Position numbers and translations under genes: made by a program. From Certhia americana (Eukaryota; Chordata; Aves; Passeriformes; Certhiidae), in the NCBI GenBank assembly GCA_018697195.1, contig CM031858.1:77867927-77931926 (forward strand): a DNA stretch of 64,000 nucleotides, written 5' to 3'. The notes beneath the pieces are model-generated. The model was not told the DNA's origin, made no database searches, and saw nothing but the letters and a program-made list of their open reading frames with translations. Shown here piece by piece: positions 26,969 to 39,596 of the stretch (position 1 is its first letter; the number at the start of each line of letters is the position of its first letter).

Positions 26969-29717
26969 TTTCATTCTTGTTCCCTCACCTCTTTCAGTTC
27001 ATCAAGAACTATCCAACATTCCAGCATCAACAAGAAATACTTGCTCTAGAATTAGGAATTTAAGTCTCTTTCCTACACTTCCTACAGTGAAACAAATCAA
27101 ACCATGGCAAGATATGTAGTTTTGCAGGAGTCTGGCAGGCTATTTTAGCTCCCTAAAGCTGAAAACAGTAAGCTCCTTGAGAGGGTGACTTGAAGGACAG
27201 TGAGCCAGTTACAGCAGGAAAACTATACATTCAAAAGACCTGGGGCAGAAGCATTGAGGAATGGAGTTACAAACTTCACACCAAACCACAAGCTGAAATA
27301 TTTTGCTTGCAGTTTAACTGGATGCAACTCTGTTAGTAGCACATCAATGACAAAATGACTCAGCTGAAAGAAGGACTGGAATTTAACACCTTTCTCCACC
27401 TTAGAAGGATTACATACTGAGTGCCTAGAGATCTAATATCGTCATTCTGACTCTTAAATAAGATAAAAAAGTCTTTTGTTGTCTTCATCATCCACTATCT
27501 GTAAATATTAAAGGCAAATCAGACACATAGTCAACATCAGAGTGCAGAGTCCTTCAAGATACCTGTAAAGAACTTGACTATTTTGCATTAGTTTAATTAA
27601 GCTATTATGTTACACTAGATTTAAAAAGTGAAGTTTGGGAAATAACATGTAGACTTAAAATTCAACGCAAATGAGTTAAAAGAACCATTTAAGACCTTTA
27701 AATTTTTGAACTGTATAGTGGAAATCTATCTGGAAATCTAGAAGTCTTTCTGCTGTGGCCTGCTTTGGCCCTGATGTTCACAGAATAAAAAGAATATTAG
27801 AGGAAATGAAAACAAACTGTGTTCTCTATTACATTGGCACTACACAAGCTAAAAAGACTAAGCAGAATAATATTAATGAGATAAAGAAAAGAAATCTCAT
27901 TAAGGATTTCTTTTTACATTAGAATCATAGTTACAGCTTTGTGTGAAATACAGAGACTTAAGGTTTCACGAAAGCTGTAAAGGAGATTGATTGCAGCCTA
28001 TGTATTTTGTTTTAACACTGTAAGCTTTTTTTCAATATTTGCCAGTTATAATACACTGAGATTTGTATTACATAATAGCATATTCTGTTTTGTTCCAATT
28101 GTTGAAACAGAATTAAATCACTAAGTTGATATTATTTCACTTTCAGCAGTGTTTTAGAACAGAATGAATAAGCTTATATCCTAATTCATCAAAAACGGGA
28201 AATGGAGGGAGAGAAGAAGAAGAGAGCAGAGACAAGGGAAACAAAACGGTTATGTGGTTTGAGCCCAAAGGCTTACATGCCTCATCACTCAAGGGAGTTA
28301 TCTTGAGTGAGCAGCCAAAAAATTGTTTCCCTCCACATTATGCAGTTCTGACGCAGGGATCTGAAGACACCATGCCTGAGTAGCACAGATATCAGCCTTT
28401 TCTGCCATCTGCCCCACAGTGGGAATACCAGATGAAATCAGACCAGTTTGCTAAGTGAGCATAGTGAAAGGCAGCTCCCTACAGCTGATTAACTGTGGAA
28501 AGATCTTTGAAGTTCTGTATTAGTCATTAAGCAGAAAGGGAAATACACTGCACTTCTAAAGCCAGAAAAATTAAGAAATACAGTGAAGGTAGTTCCACAA
28601 AGAAGTAAATTTTCTTCCCTCTAATCATTTGATGAAAATTAATTAAAAATAAGAGTGATTACAAGAGACTTAGAAATAATCTTGGAAGTAATTTGTTGTT
28701 AATGAAAAATTATACACAATTCATGATACTTCTTTTATGTGATGGAAAATAACTGATCCTTACCAAATCTAGAGACTTGAGTTCTCCTAAGCCTCAAGCC
28801 ATATGCTGATTCAAGCTTTAGCTGATGGAAACTAGTTGAGTTAATCTAGTTTTAATCCTCAGAATAGCAGACTAAACCTTTTCAAACACAGGTGAGGCAG
28901 ATAGAAGATAAATACCACATGTAATTCTGGAGATTCTTCCAAACCAGGTGGAATTAGCTGGCATCAACCAGAATAGTTTGTGACCAATTTCTACCAAATA
29001 TGAAAATCAAAACTTTAGTAGTTGAGATCTTTGTGTCTCTGGCCTCTAGCACATTATGCAAGACCAGTATGGATAGTGAATGTTTAAAATTATGAATGTC
29101 TCAAAAGTCAGGGAGTCATAGATTTATGACATGTAATGGGGTATGCTTTTAATGGGACATAGGAGTGCCATTAAGATTTTCAAATTTTAGTATGAAATGT
29201 CTGAATTTTAATCTAAAGCTGAAAGCCTGAACACTAAAAATGGCATTTCCAGCAGCAAATTCTGAGAGGCAGAGAAAAGGTGAAATGAACTGTTCATAGT
29301 GGTCCGAAACTGACACATTTAGCTAATAAACTCCTGAAGCGACTTCTTCAAAACTGGAAAAAACCCTCAAAATCTGCAGCTTACCACTTGCAAAGTTGCA
29401 AGTTATGTTCACAGAAATTAACATGACTGAATGTTGTTCTGAACTTCTTTTGTACTCATATTGTACACTTATATTTCTCATATTGCAAGAAGTTACTTGC
29501 AATTCATATTAGCTTTCCAGAAAATGTTTGAAATTTCTTAACTAGAAACTATGAGGCACAAATAGAGACAAAATCCTGAAAAATGGGTAAAATTTCATTA
29601 TGAGACTCAAGTGATTCAGCACAAAAGCATGTTGTCAATATCTTCCAATTTCTGCTTCATGTTTAAAACTACCCACAGAAATTTTCATTAAATCTCGGGT
29701 TTATAAAAAATTATTTT
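26969..29717. other. AT-rich unique DNA, no recognisable gene
   Basis: I see no gene, repeat family or RNA. One small hairpin is visible at 28285-28310 (9-bp arms TCACTCAAG and CTTGAGTGA, 8-base loop), which is within chance for this length. Confidence 0.55.
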
Positions 29718-29833
29718 TGTGTGTCTCTGCTGATCAGCTGTTTACCGCTGACCCGAGAATGCAAACTTTTGTTTTCCCCAGCCAGAGATCTTGAAGAAAA
29801 GGCCGTGAGGCTTTTCTTGTTTTTTCTTCATAG

Positions 29834-29839
29834 TTTATT
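29834..29839 (-). promoter_or_regulatory. Polyadenylation signal AATAAA of probable LTR
   Basis: The hexamer reads AATAAA on the minus strand, 25 bp downstream of the hairpin and about 115 bp before the inferred LTR end. Confidence 0.4.
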
Positions 29840-29863
29840 ATTTCTTATCATTACACTCTGTTC

Positions 29864-29894
29864 CTGACCTGCAAAGTTCTTCATTGCAGGTCAG
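29864..29894. repeat. 11-bp perfect inverted repeat (hairpin)
   Basis: Arms CTGACCTGCAA and TTGCAGGTCAG are exact reverse complements around a 9-base loop. It lies between the TATA box and the poly(A) signal of the probable minus-strand LTR, so an RNA of that LTR would fold here in its R region. Confidence 0.9.
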
Positions 29895-30018
29895 TTCAAG
29901 GCACAAACCGCCAAATACCAAATACCAGCTACTAAAAGCTTAATGTCCCATACTAAATGCTCTAATGCTCCTGCCCTCAGGGTGGCATGGATAATTATAC
30001 TACAGACCACGTAATCAG

Positions 30019-30026
30019 TATTTATA
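30019..30026 (-). promoter_or_regulatory. TATA-like box of probable LTR
   Basis: TATAAATA on the minus strand, about 180 bp upstream of the AATAAA. It is consistent with a U3 promoter. Confidence 0.35.
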
Positions 30027-30340
30027 ATACTTCTCCAATAACTATTATTTTTGTTAGAAGGTTAGACTCTATTCTAAACCAACTATAATGTGCCACCTCA
30101 CTGCAGAACATGGAGTCAGATGAGGAAGAAGGAAGAAATCCAAAAGCCATGTGCTTCCTCCGTCTTGCCTTCACCTGCTTACCATCCTAAACCCCCATAT
30201 ATCTAAAATTCTCACCCTATGATAAAACCACACACTATTCTACTATCTAATCCACACACTTGAAAAATCTGCTTCATTCCAGAGCCTAAAAGCCCTTTTT
30301 CCATGAACAAAGCTTAAAAACACTGTTTGTCAGAGATCTT

Positions 30341-30751
30341 AAAATCTCTTAAACATGCAAAGAAATACTTGTCATAATTTCAGACTCTGACAATTAAAGA
30401 TCAATATTTTTTATTTAATAATCCCAAGATTCAGTAAAAGCCTAACAAAAAAAAAAAAATTCTGCTGTTTTCACAAAGGTCAGATCAAGTTTTTCTAAGG
30501 CTTTCAACAATAAAGCTTTTAGGCAACCCTAAGGTTGATTTGAACTATGGGAAAGCAAATGACAGAAACTTCCCAGAAAGCAAAATGATCCCCATGAATT
30601 CTAAACTTGACTTTGAGAAGAATTCTGACTAACTGGAAACTAAAATAAAATCTAGAATTCATTCTTCCTCCCAGGGGACACACTTATCCCTGATGCAGAT
30701 GGGACAGTTGGAACAACTCCACAGTTTCCATTGACCTCTGTGATGGGCCCT
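30341..30751. other. Spacer between LTR candidate and CR1
   Basis: AT-rich sequence with a short A13 run near 30450. Nothing recognisable. Confidence 0.5.
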
Positions 30752-31668
30752 TAGAATCACAGGCCATTTAGTCTACCTCCTCCAGCCATGGGTGAGTAGA
30801 TCAGGTTCCACTAAATCAGGTTGCTCAAAGCCTCATCCATTCTGGCTTTGAACACTTCCAAGGAAGAAGCATCCAATTGTCTCTGGGCAGCCTGTTCCAG
30901 TGTCTCACCACTTTCATAATAAAGAATCTCTTACCTACATCTTATTCAAATCTACACTCTGTCAGTGTAAAAGTGTTGTTCCTTGTCCCAGTACTACTGG
31001 TACTGGTGAAAATCCTTTCCATATCTTTACAAGCCCATTATAACTACTGAGAGATCATATAATAAAATCTCCCCAGAGCCTTCTTTTCTCCAGACTGAAT
31101 AACCATTACTCTCAGATTTTCCTCATAGGGAAGGTGTTCCAACCCTCAAAATATTTTGTGGCTCACATCTGGACCCAGCTCAATGCGTCCTTATCTTTCC
31201 AGTGCTGGAGGCCCCATAACTAGACTTAGTATTCCAGGTGAGGTCTCACAATGGCAGAGGGGCAGAATCCCCTCCCTTGATCTGCTGGTCATTCCTCCTT
31301 TCATGTAGCACAGGCTATGATTGGCTTTCTGGGCTATGAGTCCACACTGCTGGGTCATATTTAGGGTTTCAGCAACTAGTACCCCTGAATCCTCTGCAAA
31401 ATTGCTCTAAATCAAATATGTAATGACACTGGTAGTACAGATGGTTGCCTCAAATCAAATGCAGGACCTTACACTTGGTTTTGCTGAACATGAGTCTCAC
31501 ATGGGGCCACTCCTCAAGCCTGTCAAGGTCCTGGCTAGCATTCCATCCCTCAGATATATCAACTGTACCACTCAGCCATTTGCAAACCTGGGGAGGGTGC
31601 ACTCAGCCCCACTATGTCACTAATTAGGACATTGAAGAGGGACTTCTTAGGGACACCACTTGTTATTG
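30752..31668 (-). mobile_element. CR1 LINE 3' fragment, about 0.9 kb
   Basis: The plus strand begins AGAATCACAGGCCATTTAG and continues with reversed CR1 3'-tail landmarks: a GCAGCCTGTTCCAGTGTCTC segment, TAAAGAATCTC, CTCCAGACTGAATAACC and GAGGTCTCACAATGGCAGAGG. These correspond to the C-terminal end of ORF2 and the short 3' UTR on the minus strand. It ends near the segment upstream of the FADD region, so it is heavily 5'-truncated. Many substitutions and short gaps make it old and non-coding. Confidence 0.92.
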
Positions 31669-34600
31669 TATATGGAAATTTAGGGGAATATACTGAATGT
31701 GTTACTTTTTACTAATATGGGAGTCTGTGCTTCTCCTGACAGTGCTTATATAAACAGGGATATATCTGTGCCTGTCTCACTAAAATTCTGCACTTACCTA
31801 GTTTCAAGTATAACCCAGGTATTTCAGCTCAGAAAAATGGAATGAGGATAAAGTTTTACTTATGTTGCAAATGTTTGTGTCATAATATTGGTTTTTATTA
31901 TTGTTCTCAGACAGGAAAAATCCACAGACACACTTGTCTTCCTTACAACTTCTGCAAGACTTCAAATGGAGCTTGTAATATTCACTGAGACACTCTCAGA
32001 GCTCCCTGAAGTTCAAGCTTTCACATCTAATAACTCCAAAAGTTATAAAACCCTTTGTAGTAAAATTGTCTTGTTCTCCTGCTTTAATCAATTAACATCT
32101 CTTCTGTCATAAGCATTTTTGAGGAGAATTATGGGAACCTACTAGTTAGTTTCTACTTTGACCAGCTAACTTCCTACACAAAAGAATGTCAGGGACCACT
32201 ACTAAAATGTTTTACAAACTACGTCTGGGGCACATTAATCCTGGAAAGCAAATATACTATCTCCACAAGTTTTTCCCTCTAATATATTTAAGTACTTAGC
32301 AAAATCAAAGCCTCCCAACAAGTATACAGAAATGTAAAACTCTTGATAATGTTAATCTCTTCTCTCTGTAATTGCCTTCTATCTAAAACCAAATTTATTT
32401 CAAAACCTGAAGCAGAAACAGAACTTTTCTCCTTTCTATGAGAAGACAGCTCATCCAGTGATTCTAATTATGCCTACAAATAATTTTATCTACACAATAT
32501 GATACAGCTGCTTTTACCTCAAGGGCAAAAATGGTGACACAAAAGCATCTATTTTCCTGGTAAAAGCTGGTGTGGGGAACAAAAATTAGATATTTAACAC
32601 CGTATTTCCATCAGTTTTATGGCTTCATTAATATATAGAAAACATAAACTAGTTTTTGGTTCTGGATTTTAAAGTCAACACTGTTGTTGGTTCATAGTAA
32701 GCTCCTTGCTTGTAGATGTTGAAAAATAGACGGCACAATATGCAGGCTTTCTACAGCTGTAGTAGGAAACCAGGAGGATGATGATTGGAAATTCTTTTTT
32801 GGCAGACAAGGTAATGAGGTTTACAGAGAAACTAACAGTAAAAGCTATTACAGAAAAATAACAAAGAGAAAAAGTGACAGAGCAGTCAGAAAATGAGACA
32901 TTCTCTATAAGGTTCAGGCTATGTATTGTGACTTAGAAATCTCAGAAATGTCTATCTGAATCAGAACAAGGTACCAGACTTCTAAAATCAAAGCTTCAAA
33001 TTTCATTTGGGTCTTATTCATCTAAAAAACATCCAGTTCACCTTTTTTACACTACAAAGGAGAAAAATTATAGCTAATTAGGAGTGATACACAAGTTGTA
33101 ACATCGAAACAGCTGTGTTTTGCTGTAGCAGATCAGAAGATGTACTTCTGTCTTCAAATGCTATCTGGTTCTCCTTTCCAAATCAATTAATTTAACAAAT
33201 ATATTTTCTCTTTCACTACAAACCTTGCCAGGGTACTTTGAGGCATTTTATACTGTTTATGAAAAAAACACCATCCAAACGAGGCAGCCATTTTAGGTTT
33301 AATGATCTCTAAAGTTTGGTTTGAAATCCTCAGAACAAGGAATAATTGCTATCCTACAGGCTCTTGCTTTGGTCATCTTAGGCTTCTTTCCTTGTTTTGC
33401 TTTCTGTTTCAGTCACACAAAAAGATCTGTATGAAACCAAATTTCCTGATCATTAGAAGTTCATTTAAAGCCTTCCCCAAGACATCTGCACCCTTCCTAG
33501 AAGAGGTCTAAAGAGTACACTATTAGTTTATGTATTTCTGATCTTTAAAAATCGGATAAAGCAACAAGCAAACATCAACGAACCAAGCAATAATTTTGCT
33601 GTATTTCTAAAACATTTAAAAATTGAAACTTCTTCTGCAAGTGTTCTGCCTATCAAACACAGCAGATCAAGCCAACTCTCCCCAAAACATTATTTTTAAT
33701 AACAAAATCATATTAAATACTGTTGTACTTCTCATTTGGCTTTTAACAATTAAGTTGTAGGCAAATGAGTTGTAAAGCTTTTGCTGTACAAGCATGAGTA
33801 GTATAAAAGTCACTTTTAAACAAAACATTCATGATTCTAAGAGTCAAAGCTTTAAAGCACACCAAGAAAATCTCAAAAGTTCAGTTGAGGTTATAGAAAT
33901 ATGCAGTCCTGTGAAATGCATGATAGGCTTCCGTATAGACTACAACTTGCTTTGCAAAGCAGCTTTTCATTTCCTCGAAATTGCCCTCAGGCGCTGGGAT
34001 CCATTCCTCTTTAAAATTGCTGTTGCAATGCAATTTCAGTTCCCATTCTCCCTCAGAGACTATATGGAATAACCCGCAACAATTTTCTAGCAACAAGCAT
34101 GCATAGAGTATTGTGCATGAATGTGTACACAGATACACACAGTGGCTCTGCTAAATAAACTACAAAAATGTAACAATTATTTATATCACTTACATTTGAA
34201 TTCAGTCCATGCTGTAAGTTATAGAAGAAGTATCAAATACCTGAAAAATTTTCAGTAATTTTTGTCAAGAATTAAAAGGGGTTTGACATGTTTGTTCACT
34301 ATTTTGGGAGGAGGGGGAAAAAGTAAAAGAGAGACATGTGGCACTAAGAGGTACTGACACTACTAGTAATATTTCCATTTTTTTCCTTAACTATTGTGTA
34401 CATACAGAAAGCAGAGAAAGACATTTAATTTGAGAGGCCAGGGTAAAAGTTTTCTTCGATTATCTATTGCAAAACCTTTGAGTATTAAATATATTCACAA
34501 ACAAAGTATATAATGGTTATCTAGCAAGGTCATATAATTCTGTAGCCAGAATAAGAATTAATCTTGCAGAATAGTTGGAGGCCTGTAAACAAAGGAAAAT

Positions 34601-36909
34601 AAATGTTTTATTATGGAGTGCCCATATATGACACAAATGACAGCTAACTACAGTGACACTATGAATTTGATCATGATAGGCTGGTATCATGTCTGATATT
34701 CATCAGTGTAATAATATGCATTAGGACATGTTTACATTAGCATTTTATAGGTTTCTTTAAAAAAAAAATCTCCTTTTATTATACTTTTTTCATGTTGCAG
34801 AGTAGTCTGGAAGTGCTTGAACTATGCTGTCCTATCCGAAAGAGTAACAATCATTCAAACATAAAGTCCTGGCTTTGTGAAAAAAAAATTGTTTTGCTGT
34901 GAATACTTTTAAATGAGCCTTTACAGAAATTGACCAGTGCCTCATAGTGTTCCAGAGTTTTGGTAGTGTATAAAGTCAGTTATTGCTGTACCTTCAGCTA
35001 TACCTAGGTATAGTACTAGGTATAGACCCACAATACAAAGAGTAGCTGCTATTACTTTTCAGGGCTGAAAAAAGCGTAAGCAGATATCTCACTCTCTCCG
35101 CAAACCATCTTTTTCTGATTTGATGTTCATGGTGCAGTCACTTCAGAGTTACTTACAGTGTACTGAAATTGCCTAATTTGTACTCTTGCAATATAGACCA
35201 AAAACATAAACTTTTATAAAGAAGCTTCAACATGGCAGCACAAGGACAAATACAGACATATTTTCTCTACCATTAAACCAGAAATGTAATGTAAAAGGTT
35301 GCTACTGTAAAGAATGAAAAAGCCAAGTTTTCTCTCTATTCCTTTGTGGGTTTATGTCCTCTGTGTGGACAAAGGATTGGACTAGTGCTTCCATGAGGAC
35401 TACAGATTTGAAAGCGCATAATACATAATCCAATTTAAAACATGTCCAGAGCTCTAAGAACCTCTTTCTTACATCTTCCTGGTTTTGCAGGTATTTGTTG
35501 CCACCAACCCTGTACTTATCATTAAATATTATCTTCAGAAGAGTTTGTTCAGTGTGCTGCTAAATAATCATGGTTCTCTGTAATTCCCTTTCTTTATTTT
35601 AGACCTTTTGTTTAAATAAAGTTTATTTTCTTCCATTATCTTTACTATTGCAAGCATGTAATTTATTCTAACATGACTTAAGTAGCAAAAACAGGTTCCT
35701 GAGAAGACTTTAAAAAACAAAAGCAAACAGAACTTGTTTTTTACACAGTATTTTGCATAGATTCTGTATAAGATTATTTGCCTAGTAGCGTTCATCCTTT
35801 CTAAAATGTGTTTAATGAAAATAGAAAAATCCTTGTAACACTGTACAGTGGTGGCTTCTTAATGCATGTATTTGCAGCACAAGAAAAATCTGGTTGATGA
35901 AAGTATGCCTTTAAGTTACTACATGATTTTTTGAAAAGGACCTTTAAGTACTTTAAAAGTACTTGAACCAAGAATCCCAAACCCATAGATAGATTCTCAT
36001 ACATCAGGAAATAGCAAGAAGCATGTTTTCCTTCCCAGCCCTTCAGCCATAAGCAGAACTATAAAACCACTGACATGATTTCAGAATGCTCTGGTATAAA
36101 GGGACTTTTTTTAAGTATGCCTTTGAATTAAGGCAGACTACAACAGCTCTGTAGGAGTCCTGGGATTTGGGAAGCAGCATTTTAACAGCATGTTGCCCAT
36201 ATTCTCATGCTGTGAACATGTTCATAGCAGTTCCATGAAAGTCCCAGGACTGCTGGTGTAGCATCTGTTCACTACCAACAAAGACTTGGATATTACACAA
36301 GAGCCTGTTTTCTATTCATCAGCTGCCCTTTTACAAACACTGTACTTCTTTTGCAACAGGAGAATATTTTATCTTAGTTTTCTCATGTTAACACACAAGC
36401 ACACTCATTAAGAATATATATCTTTATTATATTAGCAGATATTTATCATACTAGAGCGACTTTTATCAGACTAGAGCTACTCTCAAGGATAAATATGGAG
36501 TCCTTAGGCTTAGATGTTATCCATATCCAAAAACATGTAGATGCTTCCAAAGATGTTAACAAGTCATAACCTTGGAACAAAATGCATTTCATTTAGCATA
36601 ACCAAGCACCTAATGTCCCTCTTCTCAAAGTGGTAGTTATATGTGTATTCACAATTCAAAGTACTTCAACTGACTTGGACATTTAACATCCTTGCCCAGT
36701 GATGAAGGGTGGATAGCTCTTGGTTCCACATACAGATTCAGATTTTGGCTTTTGCTGTTACCAGAGATGTAGATCCCCAGTTTCAGTGGGGCATTCACGA
36801 GAAATGATTTTGGAAAAAGTCATGGTGCTACTTCAGCTGAGTGTATCATTTTCTCCAAACAATTTAGTTTTATTTTTGTTTTGATGTGCTTACTTTATCA
36901 ATTAAGCTC
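31669..36909. other. AT-rich unique DNA, no recognisable gene
   Basis: There is no recognisable exon, RNA gene or element. Short frames, the longest 92 codons at 33794-34072, have no visible domain. A 16-bp palindrome at 34998-35013 is listed separately. A pair of similar 20-bp units containing ACTAGAGC lies around 36448-36482. Confidence 0.55.
34998..35025. repeat. 16-bp palindrome with tandem half-site
   Basis: Positions 34998-35013 read CTATACCT then AGGTATAG, a perfect 16-bp palindrome. The 10-mer CTAGGTATAG recurs two bases later at 35016-35025, so one arm can pair with either of two partners. Confidence 0.88.
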
Positions 36910-36915
36910 ACTTAA
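36910..36915. repeat. Candidate left target-site duplication
   Basis: ACTTAA directly precedes a TG start. The same six bases follow a CA end at 37878-37883. Confidence 0.5.
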
Positions 36916-37038
36916 TGAGCTGGTTCAGGCAGGTGCACAGTCTGCTGATTGCATTTGTTTAGGTCAGATTAGTGAGAAATGCCTCTGCCCAAATTAAGGT
37001 GCAAATGAGACCATATGCCTGAAGTCAATAATACAGAT

Positions 37039-37044
37039 TTTATT
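37039..37044 (-). promoter_or_regulatory. LTR polyadenylation signal AATAAA
   Basis: AATAAA on the minus strand, about 210 bp downstream of the TATA box, followed by a TG-rich stretch. Confidence 0.55.
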
Positions 37045-37110
37045 TAAGCATGAATGAAAGGTAAAGAGATAAAAAGAAAATAGAAGTAGGGAGTATGTGT
37101 ATATGTTTAT

Positions 37111-37146
37111 GAGTGAGAGAGAAAGGGAGAGAGAGAGAGAGAGAGA
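37111..37146. repeat. (GA)n microsatellite
   Basis: GAGTGAGAGAGAAAGGG followed by a pure run of GA units. It sits inside the transcribed part of the minus-strand LTR. Confidence 0.93.
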
Positions 37147-37250
37147 TCAAGTAGATACTCACCATCCATGGATCAAGCAACATGCCATTGGTTCTTCTTT
37201 ATCCTGAACTTCTCAGTGGTAGAGTCCTGAGGTCATTCAAAACTTTTCAC

Positions 37251-37310
37251 TATTTATACATCTAGGGAAACATTAATGCTCATTGGCTATACATTTTCAT
37301 ATTCTATTGG
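37251..37310 (-). promoter_or_regulatory. LTR core promoter: TATA plus two CCAAT boxes
   Basis: On the minus strand, CCAAT occurs at 37310-37306 (AACCAATAG) and 37286-37282 (AGCCAATGAG), upstream of TGTATAAATA at 37260-37251. This compact arrangement is typical of a retroviral U3. Whether it still drives transcription cannot be judged from the sequence. Confidence 0.55.
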
Positions 37311-37877
37311 TTAAATGATCCTCTCACTTCTAATGCTAATTGTCCCATGCTCAGTCTCTCTCTTCTTTTGAGTCAGTGGGTTTCTTCAGTTGGTCAGTTG
37401 TGATCTTCCCCTGCTAGAATTAAATTTTATCCAGCCCAAGCTGGTTTCAGCACAGTTGCTGAGTTGGCTTTCTTTGTCATTTTCAATGATACATTGGTCT
37501 CCCCTAGTTTTGTCAGCCTCCCCTTAGGTCTGAAATAACCCAGACAATCGTACCACCATTATCTTATCTGAAAGTCCTGATATGGGGACTTCTTTTACAA
37601 TCCAATTTCCAGGTACCAAAGCAGGTATGTTTGTGTGAGCTTTGATGTTCATTGGTGGCTGCAGATACCATATGTCTCATAACTTGTGGTAATCTTTGAC
37701 CAGTGATATGTGTATGAGCAGTTGCTTTACACAGTCTGCCACAGTGGGAATTTCTTCCCAGATATGTTAACCAGGATGAGCTAAACAGATCTGGAGTTCA
37801 CACTATCCTGTCACTCCCTTCTGTGCTTGTCTCATGGTAAAGCCCTTCTGTGGCTTTTAGAGTGTTTGAGATGGGCA

Positions 37878-37883
37878 ACTTAA
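37878..37883. repeat. Candidate right target-site duplication
   Basis: ACTTAA, identical to 36910-36915. Confidence 0.5.
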
Positions 37884-39367
37884 ACTCCTTACAATATTGC
37901 AAAACCTCTAAATCTTTCCCTGCTTCTCTTCTGAGAAAGAACAATGTGGAGCAAGCTGATCAAACATATGACTTGATGGCACAGATATGACTGCTGGCAC
38001 GGCAGCATATGCTAGGACCACCTCCAGACAGAGTGTATGGATCCAGATAAGACAAGTATGGCTTTCTCTTCTTAGGACAGTCTCAAAACACTTTTTTTAA
38101 TAGATCTCAAATTATTTTTTAATGACACAAAGTGGGTGTCTAGTTATAGCCCTTCCTCTCCCCTCTCCCCCCAGCTACATAGATGTAGAAGAAAAAGTCT
38201 TCAGAGGCTTAAAAAATAAGCACCTGTACACCCATACAAACATGGTGCTCACATGCACATGCATACACATACTCTGCATATGCAGAGACAGATGTTGCTC
38301 TCTAGCATTGTAAATACCAGAATGGTGGAGTGACATAAGTAGGATGAATTTTTTAATTTTCTTTCTCTTTCAAGTAAATTCTGATTGCTGCAGACTTCAG
38401 TGGAAGACAGCAAGGAAGCTAATCTAGGCACATTTGTCACAGACAACTTGCCTGAGTGTTCTCAGACTAGGAGACAATCAGGTTAAAGGATCCTGTACAT
38501 TCATACTGAGGCTATTGAATGTAACTGTTCATGGATTTCAAAAACTCAGATTACCCATAATCGGATAGTAACATTTGACATGCCACACATCATTAAGAAG
38601 TCACTGTAAAAGTGTTATGCAAATTATAGATTCACAAGGAAGAGTAAAAAGAATAGGATAACCAAAGAATTGCATGGTGTTATAAAGTAGCTGCACTACT
38701 GTTGCCAATTACATACCAGTCTAGCTTTTGAATGGGATTACATTTCTGAATAGGAACTCTAGCAACTCCACTGGACATCATTAAATCAGTGGTAGGTTCT
38801 ATGTACAATCTTTTGTAAAATTTCCAAAGTCCCGCTGCACTTTCATGCTTCATTTTTTTACATGAAAGACATTTACCAGCCATTGTGTGTAGTACTGTAG
38901 TAAATAGTTACAAAGAGGAGACAAAAAATTATGCACTCTAGGAGGTACACTGAGAACAGACATAGTTTCAAAAGAATAACACTGTTAGGTGATTATAAAC
39001 CAACTGATTAGTTCAATGTCATCACTTTATTTTCACATGCTTCCTTCTATCTTACTCATCCTCTGATATTCAAATAATAGGATTTTCCTATTTTAAACTG
39101 CAATCATATGTGTACCCTTCACTTCCCTTCAATTCCATACTCACAGAGTTTTGTGTAAAGATTATAACATTACATGGTCTGAAATACGTGCCGACTGACA
39201 TCTATTCTTTTGAAAAGCAAACCTGAGAAATACCAGATAACCTGTTTCCTGATATTTCTGCTGTTGCAGTCTGATTTGGGTCAAGCACGTGACAAGGAGC
39301 AGTCCAAAAACCTAATTTAATTGTTAAACTAAATGAATTTTTTGGTGTTTAATTGAAGGCATCACCC

Positions 39368-39596
39368 TTTTCCATTTGCTGGAGCCCAAAGGAAGTGACT
39401 GCCATCATCCCAGCGCCCTTCGGCCCTGCAGTGGTGCAAGGCTGGTTGCCACTGCAATCGCCACACCTGCCCATGGTGTGCCCCTGCCCAGCTGCTGCAT
39501 CCTCTTGGGATGCTGTCCCTGGCCACATCCAACACAGCTGTGAACCTCAGCTGCTGCTGTTGGCATGTGGACCAGAAAAAAAAAAAAAAAAAAAAA
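39368..39596 (+). mobile_element. Possible retroposed RNA with A21 tail
   Basis: About 200 bp of GC-rich sequence, in sharp contrast to AT-rich flanks, ends in an uninterrupted A21 (39576-39596). The bases CACCC occur just before it (39363-39367) and just after the A run (39597-39601), which could be a short target-site duplication. Together this fits insertion of a polyadenylated transcript or an unknown SINE-like RNA. There is no AATAAA before the A run and I do not recognise the parent. The 87- to 91-codon frames through it include the homopolymer and are not convincing genes. Confidence 0.35.
39576..39596. repeat. Poly-A run (A21)
   Basis: An uninterrupted A21 at the 3' edge of the GC-rich segment. 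Confidence 0.95.

Larger units (their letters stand above)
29718..30340 (-). mobile_element. Probable endogenous-retrovirus LTR
   Basis: Read on the minus strand, this stretch has a TATAAATA box at 30026-30019, a strong 11-bp-stem hairpin at 29894-29864, AATAAA at 29839-29834 and a more GC-rich segment ending in ACACA near 29718. That is the order U3 promoter, R, poly(A) signal, U5. It lacks any coding motif. I could not pair the ends with a target-site duplication, so both borders are estimates, especially the right one. It could be a truncated LTR. The class is unknown. Confidence 0.45.
36916..37877 (-). mobile_element. Endogenous-retrovirus LTR (about 960 bp), probably solo
   Basis: On the minus strand, in order: two CCAAT boxes (37310-37306 and 37286-37282), a TATA box TGTATAAATA (37260-37251), a long R region holding a GA/TC microsatellite, AATAAA (37044-37039), and about 120 bp of U5 to 36916. 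The ends read TG...CA and are flanked by the 6-bp repeat ACTTAA, as expected for an ERVK (class II) family. No gag, pol or env follows on either side. The promoter and poly(A) layout is clear. The exact borders rest on the duplication, which could be coincidence since many TG/CA pairs were available. Confidence 0.62.

Noticed and set aside
37251..37310. TATA and CCAAT boxes as a host gene promoter
   Set aside because: A poly(A) signal only about 210 bp downstream and TG...CA ends with flanking repeats fit an LTR better, and no gene follows.
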